A stretch of DNA of 64,000 bases, from positions 880,001 to 944,000 of the forward strand of contig JAAHFU020000002.1 of the NCBI GenBank assembly GCA_010672825.2. Reading direction: 5' to 3'. The stretch's first letter is position 1; the number at the start of each line of letters is the position of its first letter. The translations under genes were made by a program, and so were the position numbers. This document shows positions 33,215 to 42,198 of this stretch, piece by piece. The notes beneath the pieces were generated by a model. The model was not told the origin of the DNA, ran no database searches, and saw nothing but the letters and a program-made list of their open reading frames with translations. Source of the stretch: Leptolyngbya sp. SIO1E4 (GTDB lineage Bacteria > Cyanobacteriota > Cyanobacteriia > Phormidesmidales > Phormidesmidaceae).

Positions 33215-34891
33215 TTACTCGCCGCCGTACTGCTCCTTGAGTTCAGCAACGCGATCGTCGTCTAGCTTTTGGAAGAGGGGAGCGGGGACCTCAAAGGGGC
33301 GACCCGCGGCCAGAATGGTCAACTCTGTTGCTTCGGTCATGGTGTGATGTCGCTCTGCATCTGTTAACTGCAGGGCATCATAAAGGGCTTGAGCCGTATG
33401 GGGAATAAACGGGGCGCTGGCGATCGCATACAGCCGAATCAGATTAATGCAGGTGCGAATTACGACGGCAGCCTCGTCCTTGTCAGACTTAAACAGCGCC
33501 CACGGTGCCCGCACGTCAATATACTGGTTTCCCGCCGTCCACAAAGCATTGAGCGTTTCTGTGGCGCGGCGAAACTCTAGATTGTGCAAATGCCCCCGCA
33601 GTTTTTCTACCAGTTCCCGACAAGTGGCCTGTAGTTCAGCCTCTGCGGTACCTGGGGTACCGCCCTCCGGCAATGCCAAACCAAAGCGGGAGGCCGTAAA
33701 CTTGAGAATGCGATTGACAAAGTTCCCCAGGTTGTCTGCCAGCTCCTTATTCACCCGAGTTTGGAACTGTTCCCAGGTAAAGGCCGAGTCAGAAGACTCA
33801 GGCGCATTGGCCATCAGCATATAGCGCCAATAGTCTGCCGGGGCAATTTCAAGGGCCTGATCGAGAAATACCCCCCGCTTGGAACTGGTGGAAAACTTAC
33901 CACCGTAATAATTAAGCCAGTTAAACCCTTTGATATAGTCCGCCATCTTCCACGGTTCGCGGCTGCCTAGAATCGTTGCAGGCCACATAATCGTATGAAA
34001 CGGCAAATTATCCTTCGCCATAAATTGGGTATAGCGGATATTGTCAGCGTCTTTCCACCAGCTCTCCCAATCGTTATCTGTTACTTTGCCCCACGCCTTG
34101 GTAGCCGACACGTAACCAATGGGGGCATCAAACCATACGTAGAAAACTTTTCCCTCAAACCCCTCAGTCGGGACCGGCACCCCCCAGGTCAAGTCACGGG
34201 TAATGCCTCGGCTTTGCAGCCCTTCATTGAGCCACTTCAGCGCAATCGATTTTGTCAGCGTCGGCCATTGGGTTTGCTGCTCAACCCAGGTGCGCACCTC
34301 ATCACTGAGTTTGTCTAGCAGCAGAAATAAGTGTTTGGAGGTGCGCACCTCCAGATTTGTGCTGCCGGAGATGGTAGACCGGGGACTCACGAGTTGGGTG
34401 GGGGTGAGCACCCGCGTACAGTTCTCACACTGATCGCCTCGGGCCTTCTCATAGCCGCAGTAGGGGCAGGTGCCCGTGACGTAGCGATCGGGCAAGAAGC
34501 GTTCATCCTCTAAGGAGTAAATTTGGCTGATTTCACGCTCTTCGACAAAACCATGGGTGGCTAGCTGACGATAAAAGTGCTGGGTAAGTTCGTGATTTTC
34601 GGGGGCGGATGTGCGGCCAAAATAATCGAAGGATAGGCCAAAGCGATCGTAGATATCTTTTTGCTTTTGATACTGACGTGCACAAAACTCGGCAACGTCT
34701 AGTCCCGCTTCCAGCGCTGCAATTTCAGCGGGGGTGCCGTGCTCATCGGTGGCGCAGATATAGAGGACGTCTTCGCCCTCTTGGCGCAAAAAACGAGTGT
34801 ATACGTCAGCGGGCAGCATCGAGCCGACGAGATTGCCCAAGTGCTTAATACCGTTGATATAGGGAAGTGCGCTGGTAATGAGATATCGCAT
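33215..34891 (-). CDS. metG: Methionyl-tRNA synthetase
   Basis: Charges tRNA-Met for initiation and elongation. The 558-residue class I enzyme has the HIGH-equivalent in SALPYINGIKHLGNLVGS and a zinc knuckle with four Cys (CPYC...CENC, about 137-158), placing it in the E. coli-like zinc group. The WFDAPIGYVSATKAWG core, the KMSKS-equivalent GGKFSTSSKRGVF and the anticodon-binding helical domain are all present. There is no C-terminal Trbp111-like domain, so the protein is the short form. ATG 34891 is the standard start. Confidence 0.96.
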   Translation of the reverse strand: MRYLITSALPYINGIKHLGNLVGSMLPADVYTRFLRQEGEDVLYICATDEHGTPAEIAALEAGLDVAEFCARQYQKQKDIYDRFGLSFDYFGRTSAPENHELTQHFYRQLATHGFVEEREISQIYSLEDERFLPDRYVTGTCPYCGYEKARGDQCENCTRVLTPTQLVSPRSTISGSTNLEVRTSKHLFLLLDKLSDEVRTWVEQQTQWPTLTKSIALKWLNEGLQSRGITRDLTWGVPVPTEGFEGKVFYVWFDAPIGYVSATKAWGKVTDNDWESWWKDADNIRYTQFMAKDNLPFHTIMWPATILGSREPWKMADYIKGFNWLNYYGGKFSTSSKRGVFLDQALEIAPADYWRYMLMANAPESSDSAFTWEQFQTRVNKELADNLGNFVNRILKFTASRFGLALPEGGTPGTAEAELQATCRELVEKLRGHLHNLEFRRATETLNALWTAGNQYIDVRAPWALFKSDKDEAAVVIRTCINLIRLYAIASAPFIPHTAQALYDALQLTDAERHHTMTEATELTILAAGRPFEVPAPLFQKLDDDRVAELKEQYGGE

Positions 34892-35187
34892 TCTAGATTT
34901 GCTGCTTGTGCCAATTAGCCCTGTCTGTTCTTCAATTTATTCTATTGCTGATTCCCCCACCCAGGATTGATGCAAGAAGTCTCTTGTCTTCCAGAGGTCA
35001 TCTTCCAGGCGTCGGCAGAGGTGGGATCTGCAGAGTCCTCGATTAATGGGGCAGGGATAGACCGTAGTCAGCAAGTGTTGGAACCGGGGTCTGAGGAAGG
35101 GAAATTCAACCTCAAACCCTACACCCTGTCCCCTATCTCCCTATACCGCTACGGCACTTATCACGTTTCCTGGAGTAGACATCGCCT

Positions 35188-36138
35188 TTAAACCCAGAAG
35201 CCACTGCCCTCATAAGTGACGCCGGGAATAAACCAGCTTTGCGGATTGACATAGCGGAAGTGGATGTCAATGGCGTCGATCGCAGATCGGGCTTTAGCGG
35301 AAAGGGTATGGGAGGCTGCGGCCAGGTTCTGGGCAATGCGATCTGGATGGGTGGATTTGGGAATAACGCTGGTGCCTCGGTCGATAGCCCAGGCAATCAG
35401 TAATTGCCCTGGGGTGAGGCCCTCCTCTGCCGCAATGGACTTCACCGTTTCATTGTCGAGCAGTGGGGGTTCGTCGACGGCCTTCATGCTGTCGGGGCGA
35501 TCGCGGGAGCCTAGGGGTGAGTAAGCAGTCAGATGGATGCCTTGCTTACGGCAATAGGCCAACAGCTCAGTTTGGGGATGGTAGGGATGGAGTTCAACCT
35601 GATTGACGGCTGGCGTCACCCCACACGCTGCAATCAGCCGCTCTAGCTTGGAGATACTGAAGTTAGAAACCCCGACACTTTTCACTAGCCCCTGGTCGCG
35701 CAGCTTCACCATGGCCTCAAAGGTTTTGGCTAACGGCATCTCGGGAAGCGGCCAGAACCCCTCAGGATCCTGAGGCATCACCGTGCCGGGCCGAAAGGCC
35801 ACTGGCCAATGCATGAGGTAAAGGTCAAGGTAGTCGAGACCGAAGGCGGTGAGCGTCTCCCGACAACCGGCCTCAACAGCTTCAGGGGCATGGAAGCTGT
35901 TCCAAAGTTTAGAGGTTACAAAGACATCCTCGCGGGCGATGACACCAGCGGCAATGGATTCGCAGATTCCCCGGCCTACCTCTGCTTCGTTGCCATAGAT
36001 CCAGGCACCGTCGATGTGGTGATAGCCAATGCGGAGGGCTTCTTTAACGGCCTGGTAGGCGTCCCCTTCGTGGGATTTCCAGGTGCCAAGACCGAAAGCC
36101 GGAATCACGTTTCCGTCGTTGAGCGTAAATGTTTTCAT
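35188..36138 (-). CDS. Aldo/keto reductase
   Basis: A 316-residue NADPH-dependent AKR. FGLGTWKSHEGDAYQAVKEALRIGYHHIDGAWIYGNEAEVG holds the catalytic Asp and Tyr, FVTSKLWN the Lys, and LDLYLMHWP the His. Cofactor motifs include KSVGVSNFS, NQVELHPYHPQTELLAYCRKQGIHLTAYSPLGS and VIPKSTHPDRIAQNL. The physiological aldehyde or ketone is unknown. ATG 36138 gives MKTFTLNDGNVIPAFG, the family start; an upstream in-frame ATG adds seven residues. Its neighbours are unrelated. Confidence 0.92.
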   Translation of the reverse strand: MKTFTLNDGNVIPAFGLGTWKSHEGDAYQAVKEALRIGYHHIDGAWIYGNEAEVGRGICESIAAGVIAREDVFVTSKLWNSFHAPEAVEAGCRETLTAFGLDYLDLYLMHWPVAFRPGTVMPQDPEGFWPLPEMPLAKTFEAMVKLRDQGLVKSVGVSNFSISKLERLIAACGVTPAVNQVELHPYHPQTELLAYCRKQGIHLTAYSPLGSRDRPDSMKAVDEPPLLDNETVKSIAAEEGLTPGQLLIAWAIDRGTSVIPKSTHPDRIAQNLAAASHTLSAKARSAIDAIDIHFRYVNPQSWFIPGVTYEGSGFWV

Positions 36139-36275
36139 GGCTATCTCTGAAATGTCCAATCTGTCTAGTAATGAGCGCGTGATCAGCCCATTATGAGAGT
36201 AACTGCCCCGTAGACTGCAGCGACGTCAGCAGCGACCTTCCTGTTGAACTTAGAACCCGTCAGCCACTCTCTGAT

Positions 36276-37265
36276 TTACTTCGAAAGCAATTCAGCTATT
36301 TTGACATAGCGATATTCATTTGCGAGGTCTGGCGGCGTCTTGCCATCGTGTCCGCGAATATCAATCCGGGCTCCCGTTTCCAAGAGTACTTGCACAGCTT
36401 CAAGGTGTCCATGCCAGACAGCATCATGCAACGGTGTGTAGCCATTGTTTGGCCCGGTCAAATCAATCACCGCTGAGTAGCCCGCAAATCGAGACAATAC
36501 CTGAATGACCGCAGCGTGGCCCATATAAGCCGCCTTGTGGAGCGGCACGGCTTTCATGTAATGATCGGAGATGGTTTGATCAGCCCCTGCTTTCAGCAGC
36601 ATTTCGACGATTTCACACAGTCCGTCTCGGGCTGCCACCAGCAGGGGCGTATGCCCATCATTGCCGGAACTCATAATCGGAGACACTGTGTTAACGGCCG
36701 CTCCCTCAGCGATCAGCGCTTTGACCTGAGTGGCTTTTTCGCCTTGACCCAAGGTTTCGTCCGTCAGAACAGCAAAAATCTGTTGTTCTTGAATGAGTTG
36801 GGCGCGTTTCTGTCTGTAATTTTCAAAAAGCTGTGCGAGCTGTTGGCGCTGGTGTTGGGCATAGTCATCTGTCGGCGAGAGACCGAATTCGGCCAGCTCA
36901 GGTGCAGTAAGACCAAAGGTAGAGCGAATCTCTAGATTGATACCCGGACGACCCAGTAGAAACGAGACCAGTTCTACCTGCCGATGCCAAACGGCTACCA
37001 TTAACGGGGTAACGCCATGGGTTGGGGTTTGAAGATTCAGGAAAGCCCCCCGCTCTAGCAACAGGCTGACCGTTTCGATACTGCCCCCCTGGGCTGCAAT
37101 ATGCAGCGGCGAATTGCCCATGCTGGGGTCAAGTGCATTAAGGTTCGCCACGTTATCCAAGAGCTGATGCACCTGAGAAACATCCCCTAAACCGGCCGCT
37201 TGATGCAGGGGTGGCAAACTGCTGACGTTTGGATGAAGGGAGGTGTAATCAACCCAGTCATTCAT
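36276..37265 (-). CDS. Ankyrin repeat protein
   Basis: A 329-residue cytosolic protein made of about six ankyrin repeats in two blocks. Residues 18-120 include LHQAAGLGDVSQVHQLLDN, SPLHIAAQGGSIETVSLLLERGA and TPLMVAVWHRQVELVSFLLGR. Residues 205-325 include TPLLVAARDGLCEIVEMLLKAGA, VPLHKAAYMGHAAVIQVLSRF, TPLHDAVWHGHLEAVQVLLETGA. A charged helical linker (QRQQLAQLFENYRQKRAQLIQEQQ) and ALIAEGAAVN join the blocks. It is presumably a protein-binding scaffold; the partner is unknown. Confidence 0.9.
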   Translation of the reverse strand: MNDWVDYTSLHPNVSSLPPLHQAAGLGDVSQVHQLLDNVANLNALDPSMGNSPLHIAAQGGSIETVSLLLERGAFLNLQTPTHGVTPLMVAVWHRQVELVSFLLGRPGINLEIRSTFGLTAPELAEFGLSPTDDYAQHQRQQLAQLFENYRQKRAQLIQEQQIFAVLTDETLGQGEKATQVKALIAEGAAVNTVSPIMSSGNDGHTPLLVAARDGLCEIVEMLLKAGADQTISDHYMKAVPLHKAAYMGHAAVIQVLSRFAGYSAVIDLTGPNNGYTPLHDAVWHGHLEAVQVLLETGARIDIRGHDGKTPPDLANEYRYVKIAELLSK

Positions 37266-37291
37266 CAGAACCTCCTTATTTGCCGAGGTGT

Positions 37292-37477
37292 TTACTCTGC
37301 TGACACCGTGAGAACGGCGTCTTCTGTGCCGATTTCAGCGGCGGCGGCTTTGAGCGTGTCTGGGTTGCGACCTGCGATCGCAACTCGACCCCCTTGAGCT
37401 GCGATCGCTTTTGCCGCGCCCCTGCCGATGCCGCTGTTGCCTCCGGTAATGAGTACAGTTTTGCCCAATAGCTGCAT
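37292..37477 (-). pseudogene. Truncated short-chain dehydrogenase/reductase
   Basis: Only 61 residues remain: the first Rossmann half with KTVLITGGNSGIGRGAAKAIAAQGG (TGxxxGIG cofactor motif) and VAIAGRNPDTLKAAAAEIG. SDR enzymes are about 250 residues and need YxxxK, which is absent here and in all frames downstream before the ankyrin gene. The 3' part was therefore lost by deletion. It is next to aldo/keto reductase, LysR and DUF1579 genes, so it may once have belonged to a small redox locus. Confidence 0.8.
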
Positions 37478-37605
37478 ATTGCCCTCCTATGGGTCAACGC
37501 TTCAGAGGTCGTCAACCCAATGCCTTTAGCCTACTCATGAATAAAATTCGGATAAAGCCGATAATTGGAAAGTCTAAAGTGAAAAATTTTCAGGAATCAT
37601 CCTAT

Positions 37606-37850
37606 GGTTGAACTATAGCCATGTGCATTCGGATAACGCACATACAGCAAAAGGCAGAAAGCAGAAGGCAGAAGGCAGGAACAAAAGCCTTGCTGCATCA
37701 GGATTTCAGGAAATCCGATTGTCCTATCGCGGTTCGCATTTGGATACAGTACACCCTAGACCCCAGACCCTAGATCTCAAACCCCAGACCCCAGACCCTA
37801 GACCCTAGATCTCAAACCCTAGACCCTGTCTTGACCCAGATGTACTGCGC
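37606..37850. repeat. Composite dispersed repeat with telomere-like heptamers
   Basis: The block starts CTATAGCCATGTGCATTCGG, runs through AGAAGGCAGAAGGCAG, AAGCCTTGCTGCATCAGG and TTTCAGGAAATCCGATTGTCC, and ends in degenerate CCCTAGA/CCCCAGA heptamers and CTTGACCCAGATGTACTG. The last part is the inverse of the repeats at 39383 and 40759; the middle recurs at 44841 and 48038. It occupies most of the 420-bp gap between the SDR remnant and lysR. Confidence 0.75.
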
Positions 37851-37894
37851 TCGACTAAAAAGGGCAATGAGGCGAGGAAAGCTGAGAGCAGACC

Positions 37895-38800
37895 ATGGAA
37901 AAATTCAAAGCTATCCGACTCTTTTTGAAAGTCGTTGAAGCGGATAGTTTCGCTAAAGCCGCCAACCTGCTTGACCTGACCCCTTCTGCCGTCAGTAAGT
38001 CTGTTGCGGCTCTGGAATCGGAGCTTGGGGTACAGCTGCTCAAGCGATCCACGCGGTCTCTGAGCCTGACGCAAGACGGGGCAATGTTCTATGAGCGATG
38101 CCGCCAGCTATCCGATGAATACGACGAAATCGAATCAGCCTTGCAGAGCGCCTATCAAGTGCCCCAAGGACGATTAAGGGTTGATATGCCCATGGTTGTG
38201 GCCAGGTATGTAGTGTTGCCCGCAATCCCTGCGTTTCTACGGCGATATCCTCAGCTGCAGCTAGAACTTGGGGTGAACGATCGCCCGATTGACTTAATTC
38301 GGGAAGGGTATGACGCCGTGGTGCGTATTGGTAAACCCAAAGACTCCAATCTTTTGATACAGCCGTTGTCTACTTTATATCTGTCAACATATGCCGCCCC
38401 TGCTTATTTAGCAGAGCACGGTGAACCTCAGACACCTGCAGACCTCTTACGGCACAACTGCCTCACCTATGTCTATGAGCCTTCTGGAAAGTTAGCAGAG
38501 TGGCAATTTGACTGCCAGGGTAAACGATTGTCCTTAGCCGTGACGGGTAACTTTTTCTCGAATGATCCGGCTGCGTTAATTGATGCCGCAGTTGCAGGCA
38601 TCGGCATTCACCAACCTGCGAGCTTTACAGTGACCAAGCCTGTCGCCGCAGGAGCCCTGAAGCCAATCTTGACCGGCTACTGTACGACGGGCTTACCCGT
38701 GTCTTTGCTTTACCCACCCACCCGGCATCTTTCGGCCAAAATGCGGGTGTTTACCGAGTTCATAAAGGCACAATTTCAAGCCATGGCCCCCGCAGCTTAA
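37895..38800 (+). CDS. LysR-family transcriptional regulator
   Basis: A 301-residue LTTR. The N-terminal winged helix-turn-helix (FKAIRLFLKVVEADSFAKAANLLDLTPSAVSKSVAALESELGVQLLKRSTRSLSLTQDG) is followed by a type 2 periplasmic-binding effector domain (about 90-295, GRLRVDMPMVVARYVVLPAIPAFLRRYPQLQLEL). It groups with the broad LysR class regulating redox and transport genes. The SDR remnant lies upstream on the opposite strand, a typical LTTR arrangement, but repeats separate them. The effector is unknown. Confidence 0.93.
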   Translation: MEKFKAIRLFLKVVEADSFAKAANLLDLTPSAVSKSVAALESELGVQLLKRSTRSLSLTQDGAMFYERCRQLSDEYDEIESALQSAYQVPQGRLRVDMPMVVARYVVLPAIPAFLRRYPQLQLELGVNDRPIDLIREGYDAVVRIGKPKDSNLLIQPLSTLYLSTYAAPAYLAEHGEPQTPADLLRHNCLTYVYEPSGKLAEWQFDCQGKRLSLAVTGNFFSNDPAALIDAAVAGIGIHQPASFTVTKPVAAGALKPILTGYCTTGLPVSLLYPPTRHLSAKMRVFTEFIKAQFQAMAPAA

Positions 38801-38814
38801 GGGTCCATAAAATT

Positions 38815-39339
38815 TCAAGCGGGGGGGTGCGATCGCCAATAGTGCGTGGTCATGAACTGTTGCCACTGACCGTCATTGCTCAACCCATGGGACGTCATGA
38901 TCCGGTGATCGTCACTTTTGAATTCGATGACGTCTCGATACTGGGCCATCTTCCCCGCGACTGTCATATCAGGCCCCTCAGAACTGAGCGTCAGTACCTG
39001 GTTAGCCGCATCGAGTTCACCGTCATACCCCCAGAGATAGGCCATCATTGACCCAACCCAGGTGCCGACATACCGCCGCTTCTCGGGGTCATAGCCGAGC
39101 GTCATCATCGTTGTCGCCATCCCGCAACCAGGCATCTCGCCCTGTCCTTCAGCCAAGATCCAGAGTTCGCCGAGCGATCGCACACGCTCTGTCCCCGTTG
39201 CTTTTTCCAAGGGCTGACCTGGCCCCATGACGACTTCTGTTTCATAGGTCCACTCGCCCACAAGCTTCTGTAGCCAGCGATGTTCTTCCTGGGGTTCAAC
39301 TGGCATCATGGGCTCTGGTTGGGTATTGCTGGTTTCCAT
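38815..39339 (-). CDS. DUF1579 protein
   Basis: A 174-residue soluble protein matching DUF1579: HRWLQKLVGEWTYETEVVMGPGQP, RSLGELWILAEGQGEMPG, MTLGYDPEKRRYVGTWVGSMMAYLWGYDGELD, VLTLSSEGPDM, and YRDVIEFKSDDHRIMTSH. The fold is predicted to be a lipocalin-like barrel; the function is unknown. ATG 39339 has a strong AAGGAG 9 bases upstream. It converges with lysR, with stops 14 bp apart. Confidence 0.9.
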   Translation of the reverse strand: METSNTQPEPMMPVEPQEEHRWLQKLVGEWTYETEVVMGPGQPLEKATGTERVRSLGELWILAEGQGEMPGCGMATTMMTLGYDPEKRRYVGTWVGSMMAYLWGYDGELDAANQVLTLSSEGPDMTVAGKMAQYRDVIEFKSDDHRIMTSHGLSNDGQWQQFMTTHYWRSHPPA

Positions 39340-39382
39340 AGTTTTATCTCCTTATTGGAAGGATTTGGAGGGTGAGGAGTTA

Positions 39383-39479
39383 TATAGCCTTGTTCAATTG
39401 AGTCCAGTACATCTGGGTCAAGACAGGGTCTAGGGTTTGGGGTCTAGGGTGTGCTTGATTAGCCTGCATACCGCTATAG
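39383..39479. repeat. Telomere-like dispersed repeat, copy A
   Basis: ATAGCCTTGTTCAATTGAGT, then CCAGTACATCTGGGTC, AAGACAGGGTCTAGGGTTTGG and GTGTGCTTGATTAGCCTGCAT. Copy B at 40759-40855 is nearly identical over 90 bp. It is bounded by TATAGC at both ends, a possible duplicated target. The 430-bp gap 39340-39770 has no gene. Confidence 0.85.
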
Positions 39480-39770
39480 CTTTGACCCCGGCGCACGTCC
39501 TTCGGCCTACAACCAGATTCACCGTCCTGAACCTCGGTCATAGAAAGGCAGGGGGTAACGAGGGTGATTGAACGGCTGGGTTCGGCTGACGATTGGCCAA
39601 GGCATTGGACACTTGGCAGAGGCTAGTCACCTCAGCAGACATTGAGAGTATTGTTCTCTGTTGAATGAATCAGCCCTAGAGATTAAGGGAGGTCATGCAG
39701 CCCTGAATTTGTCCAATGAACCTGGGTGAGTTTGGATAACGGGATTTCGTCTAGCGGTGAATCTCCGGCG

Positions 39771-40190
39771 TCATGACTGCTCAGGGAGTTTGTCGCTATT
39801 AATCACCCACGGAATGCCAAACTGATCGGTCAACATGCCAAACCGAACGGCCCAAAAAGTTTCTTGAATGGGCATGTTGACCGTTCCATTTTCTGCCAAA
39901 GCCTGAAAGACGCTTTCTGCTTTTGCGGGATCATCAATGTTGAGCATCATAGAAGAGCCTTTGGGTGCTTCATATTGCTCAGGCATACAATCAGATCCCA
40001 TGAGTACCCGATCGCCCAGGTTGAATTCAGCATGCATGACTTTATCGAGCCAGTCAGGGGTAACTTCTTCTGCCATCGGTGACCCTTTGTACGGAAGCAT
40101 GGTTGCGATTTTGCCGCCCAAGCACCGCTCATAGAACTTGAACGCAGCCTCACATTGACCGTTAAAAGACAGATATGGATTCAGTTGCAT
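39771..40190 (-). CDS. VOC family protein, PhnB-like
   Basis: A 139-residue vicinal-oxygen-chelate fold protein of the PhnB/3-demethylubiquinone-like group: MQLNPYLSFNGQCEAAFKFYERCLGGKI, HAEFNLGDRVLMGSDCMPEQY, and ETFWAVRFGMLTDQFGIPWVINSD. Members are often annotated as glyoxalase or bleomycin-resistance-like; the ligand is unknown. ATG 40190 has the ideal AGGAGG upstream. Confidence 0.9.
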   Translation of the reverse strand: MQLNPYLSFNGQCEAAFKFYERCLGGKIATMLPYKGSPMAEEVTPDWLDKVMHAEFNLGDRVLMGSDCMPEQYEAPKGSSMMLNIDDPAKAESVFQALAENGTVNMPIQETFWAVRFGMLTDQFGIPWVINSDKLPEQS

Positions 40191-40291
40191 AGCGCCCTCC
40201 TGAGGCGATTGGTTAATAGAGAAAATAAATAATGGATGTGTACTTCCCCTGCTAGCGACAGGCAGTACGGATACTAGCTAGACAGCATCAT

Positions 40292-40723
40292 TCACGTAGT
40301 ACTCCATGGATTGTAGGTGCCGAAAGTCCAGAGGAAGCCCTCCGGATCACGGCATGAATAATCGCGTCCGCCATAATCTTCATCTTTGATTGGCATCACC
40401 ACTTTGGCCCCAGCCAAGATCGCCCTAGCGTAATGTTTATCAACGTCCTCCACAATGATGTAAGGACTTTGGGAGACGACGCTTCCTACGCTGCTCGGCG
40501 GTTGCTGGAGACGGCCAAATTTATCATCTCGGGCGGAACCCAGCATGATCATTCCATTTCCAAAAACAAGCTGAGCATGGGCGATCGTGCCATTCTCACC
40601 AGGGACAACCAGATGTTTTTCGAAGCCAAAGGCCTGGCAAAGCCACTCAATGGCAGCAGCGGCATTCCTGTACCGCAGCGTTGGAATCACGGTAGAAACC
40701 ATCTGTTGAGCGTCGTCAGCCAT
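40292..40723 (-). CDS. VOC family protein, glyoxalase-like
   Basis: A 143-residue VOC protein with two beta-alpha-beta-beta-beta units: VIPTLRYRNAAAAIEWLCQAFGFEKHLVV, AQLVFGNGMIMLGSA, then PYIIVEDVDKHYARAILAGAKVVMPIKDEDYGGRDYSCRDPEGFLWTFGTY. I place the start at ATG 40723, with GGAG 9 bases upstream. The frame stays open further, but those 41 extra codons lie largely in repeat copy B and are not conserved. The substrate is unknown. Confidence 0.88.
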   Translation of the reverse strand: MADDAQQMVSTVIPTLRYRNAAAAIEWLCQAFGFEKHLVVPGENGTIAHAQLVFGNGMIMLGSARDDKFGRLQQPPSSVGSVVSQSPYIIVEDVDKHYARAILAGAKVVMPIKDEDYGGRDYSCRDPEGFLWTFGTYNPWSTT

Positions 40724-40758
40724 CGCCTTCATCTCCCAATTCCAGGTTCGACCACGAA

Positions 40759-40855
40759 CTATAGCCTTGTTCAGTTGAGTCCAGTACATCCGGGTCAAGA
40801 CAGGGTCTAGGGTTTGGGGTCTAGGGTGTGCTTGATTAGCCTGCATGCCACCATA
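40759..40855. repeat. Telomere-like dispersed repeat, copy B
   Basis: Same blocks as copy A with only a few changes (TTCAGTTGAGT, CCGGGTC, CTGCATGCC). Its insertion upstream of the VOC gene creates an artificial in-frame N-terminal extension. It lies 35 bp from the chosen start and could disturb the promoter. Confidence 0.85.
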
Positions 40856-40939
40856 TATTAGATTTTAGTTCAAATGTACTATTATTCAGCCAACTAAATC
40901 TTTCTTAAAAGGGCATATCGAGCGAGTTAGCATTCGAGA

Positions 40940-40984
40940 TACACCCAGACCCTAAACCCCAGACCCTAAACCCTATCTCAACCA
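40940..40984. repeat. Short CCCTAAA/CCCCAGA heptamer tract
   Basis: Degenerate head-to-tail heptamers CAGACCCTAAACCCCAGACC and CTAAACCCTATCTCAACCAGG, the inverse of the core of copies A and B without their flanks. It lies between copy B and the beta-lactamase gene. Confidence 0.7.
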
Positions 40985-41020
40985 GGAGGTACCACACTTA
41001 CCCAAAACGGCAAACAGTTC

Positions 41021-41863
41021 TCACAACAGCCCCAAAGTCTCCAAAGAACGGCGGGTCACCTCTAGCCTGGCGCCAAGATAATCGCTATTGGGGATGTCGA
41101 TATTGGTGGCGAAAAAATAAGCGTTCTCACCCTGCTCTACATAACCGACATACCAACCGATGTCACTCTGGGTTGCCCAGCCCGTCTTGGCACGCATGAT
41201 GTAGTCGGGGGTTTGCTCCACAATCATGATGTCCTTAACCGTGGCGAGGGTCTCCTCTGAAAAAGGCAGGTCGTTATTGTACAAACGCTGCAGAAACTGA
41301 ATCTGCTCCTCAGGGGTAATGCGGATATCGCCCGACAGCCAGAACGTGTCAATCGCTTCAGCACTGCCAATGGTTTGGTTGCCATAACCAGCCGCAGCAA
41401 CCCACTGCTGCATGCGCTCATGGCCAATTCGGCGGGCGAGCACCTGATAGAACCAGACCGCTGACACCTTAAATGCTGTGCGTATATTCAGGTCACGGTT
41501 CCAAGCTGGAAAACTCCGCTCAACCCCATCCCAGGTCAAAATGGCCAGGTCGTTGGCGATGACGCCGGTCTCTAGTGCGATCATCGAGTTGAGAATTTTG
41601 AAGGTAGAGGCGGGTAAGAATGGCGTGGCGTTGCGATCGCGATTGTGCTGATAGGTGAGATCGCGATTCAAGTCGTAAATTAAAATTGAGCCCTCTATAC
41701 CCAGGTCTTGAAAATGGGGGGCAAAATCTGGCGCGACGTCTGCTGGCTGAGCTGACTGTGAGACAGCAGCAGTAGCACCTGGGTCTGCTAGGGCGGGCTG
41801 CGGCAGAATTGCCATTACACTTCCCGCAACCAAACCGCTGAACCAGAGGGATACACACTTCAT
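41021..41863 (-). CDS. Class D beta-lactamase (OXA-type)
   Basis: A 280-residue exported serine beta-lactamase. A signal peptide (MKCVSLWFSGLVAGSVMAILPQPALA) precedes the catalytic domain. All class D motifs are present: STFK with the nucleophile Ser and carbamylated Lys (PASTFKILNSMIALETG), SxV (KVSAVWFYQ), YGN (AAGYGNQ), WLSGDIRITPEEQIQFL, and KTG (RAKTGWA). It should hydrolyse penicillins in the periplasm; the spectrum cannot be predicted. ATG 41863 is chosen over the 26-codon-longer frame because it opens the signal peptide. The YoeB/YefM genes lie directly upstream on the same strand. Confidence 0.93.
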   Translation of the reverse strand: MKCVSLWFSGLVAGSVMAILPQPALADPGATAAVSQSAQPADVAPDFAPHFQDLGIEGSILIYDLNRDLTYQHNRDRNATPFLPASTFKILNSMIALETGVIANDLAILTWDGVERSFPAWNRDLNIRTAFKVSAVWFYQVLARRIGHERMQQWVAAAGYGNQTIGSAEAIDTFWLSGDIRITPEEQIQFLQRLYNNDLPFSEETLATVKDIMIVEQTPDYIMRAKTGWATQSDIGWYVGYVEQGENAYFFATNIDIPNSDYLGARLEVTRRSLETLGLL

Positions 41864-41937
41864 AGAACGAATGCCTTTCAAATGCACTGAAATTTTTGAA
41901 CATTCAGCACTATACAGGCTCAGGGACATCGAGAAAC

Positions 41938-42198
41938 TCATTCATAATGACTCCACATGCGCAAGATCTTGACGGCTTTTTGTTCATCCAAGATCTGATA
42001 CACAAGTCGATGTTGAATATTAATTCTCCGGGAATAATATCCCTGCATATCGCCAACTAATTTCTCATATGGAGGTGTATAGGGATCATCCTGTAAAGTT
42101 TTCAACAGCTTCTGAGCCTTCTTTTTAAGACCAGATGCAGCAATCTTCTTGGCATCTTTAGCCGCTTGTTTAGACAGAAAAACTTTCCATGTCACCAA
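41938..42198 (-). CDS. yoeB: Txe/YoeB-family mRNA interferase toxin
   Basis: An 86-residue RelE-superfamily toxin that cleaves mRNA in the ribosomal A site. WKVFLSKQAAKDAKKIAASGLKKKAQKLLKTLQDDPY, YEKLVGDMQGYYSRRINIQHRLVYQIL and KILRMWSHYE give the typical YoeB length and end, with the catalytic His/Tyr tail HYE. It overlaps the antitoxin gene by 7 bp, the usual arrangement with coupled translation. Confidence 0.95.
   Translation of the reverse strand: MVTWKVFLSKQAAKDAKKIAASGLKKKAQKLLKTLQDDPYTPPYEKLVGDMQGYYSRRINIQHRLVYQILDEQKAVKILRMWSHYE

Noticed and set aside
33389-34848. Several plus-strand ORFs opposite metG
   Set aside because: Shadows of the conserved metG gene.
40724-40846. N-terminal extension of the second VOC protein
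   Set aside because: Most of these codons lie in repeat copy B and match no VOC protein; the GGAG-preceded ATG 40723 fits the family start.
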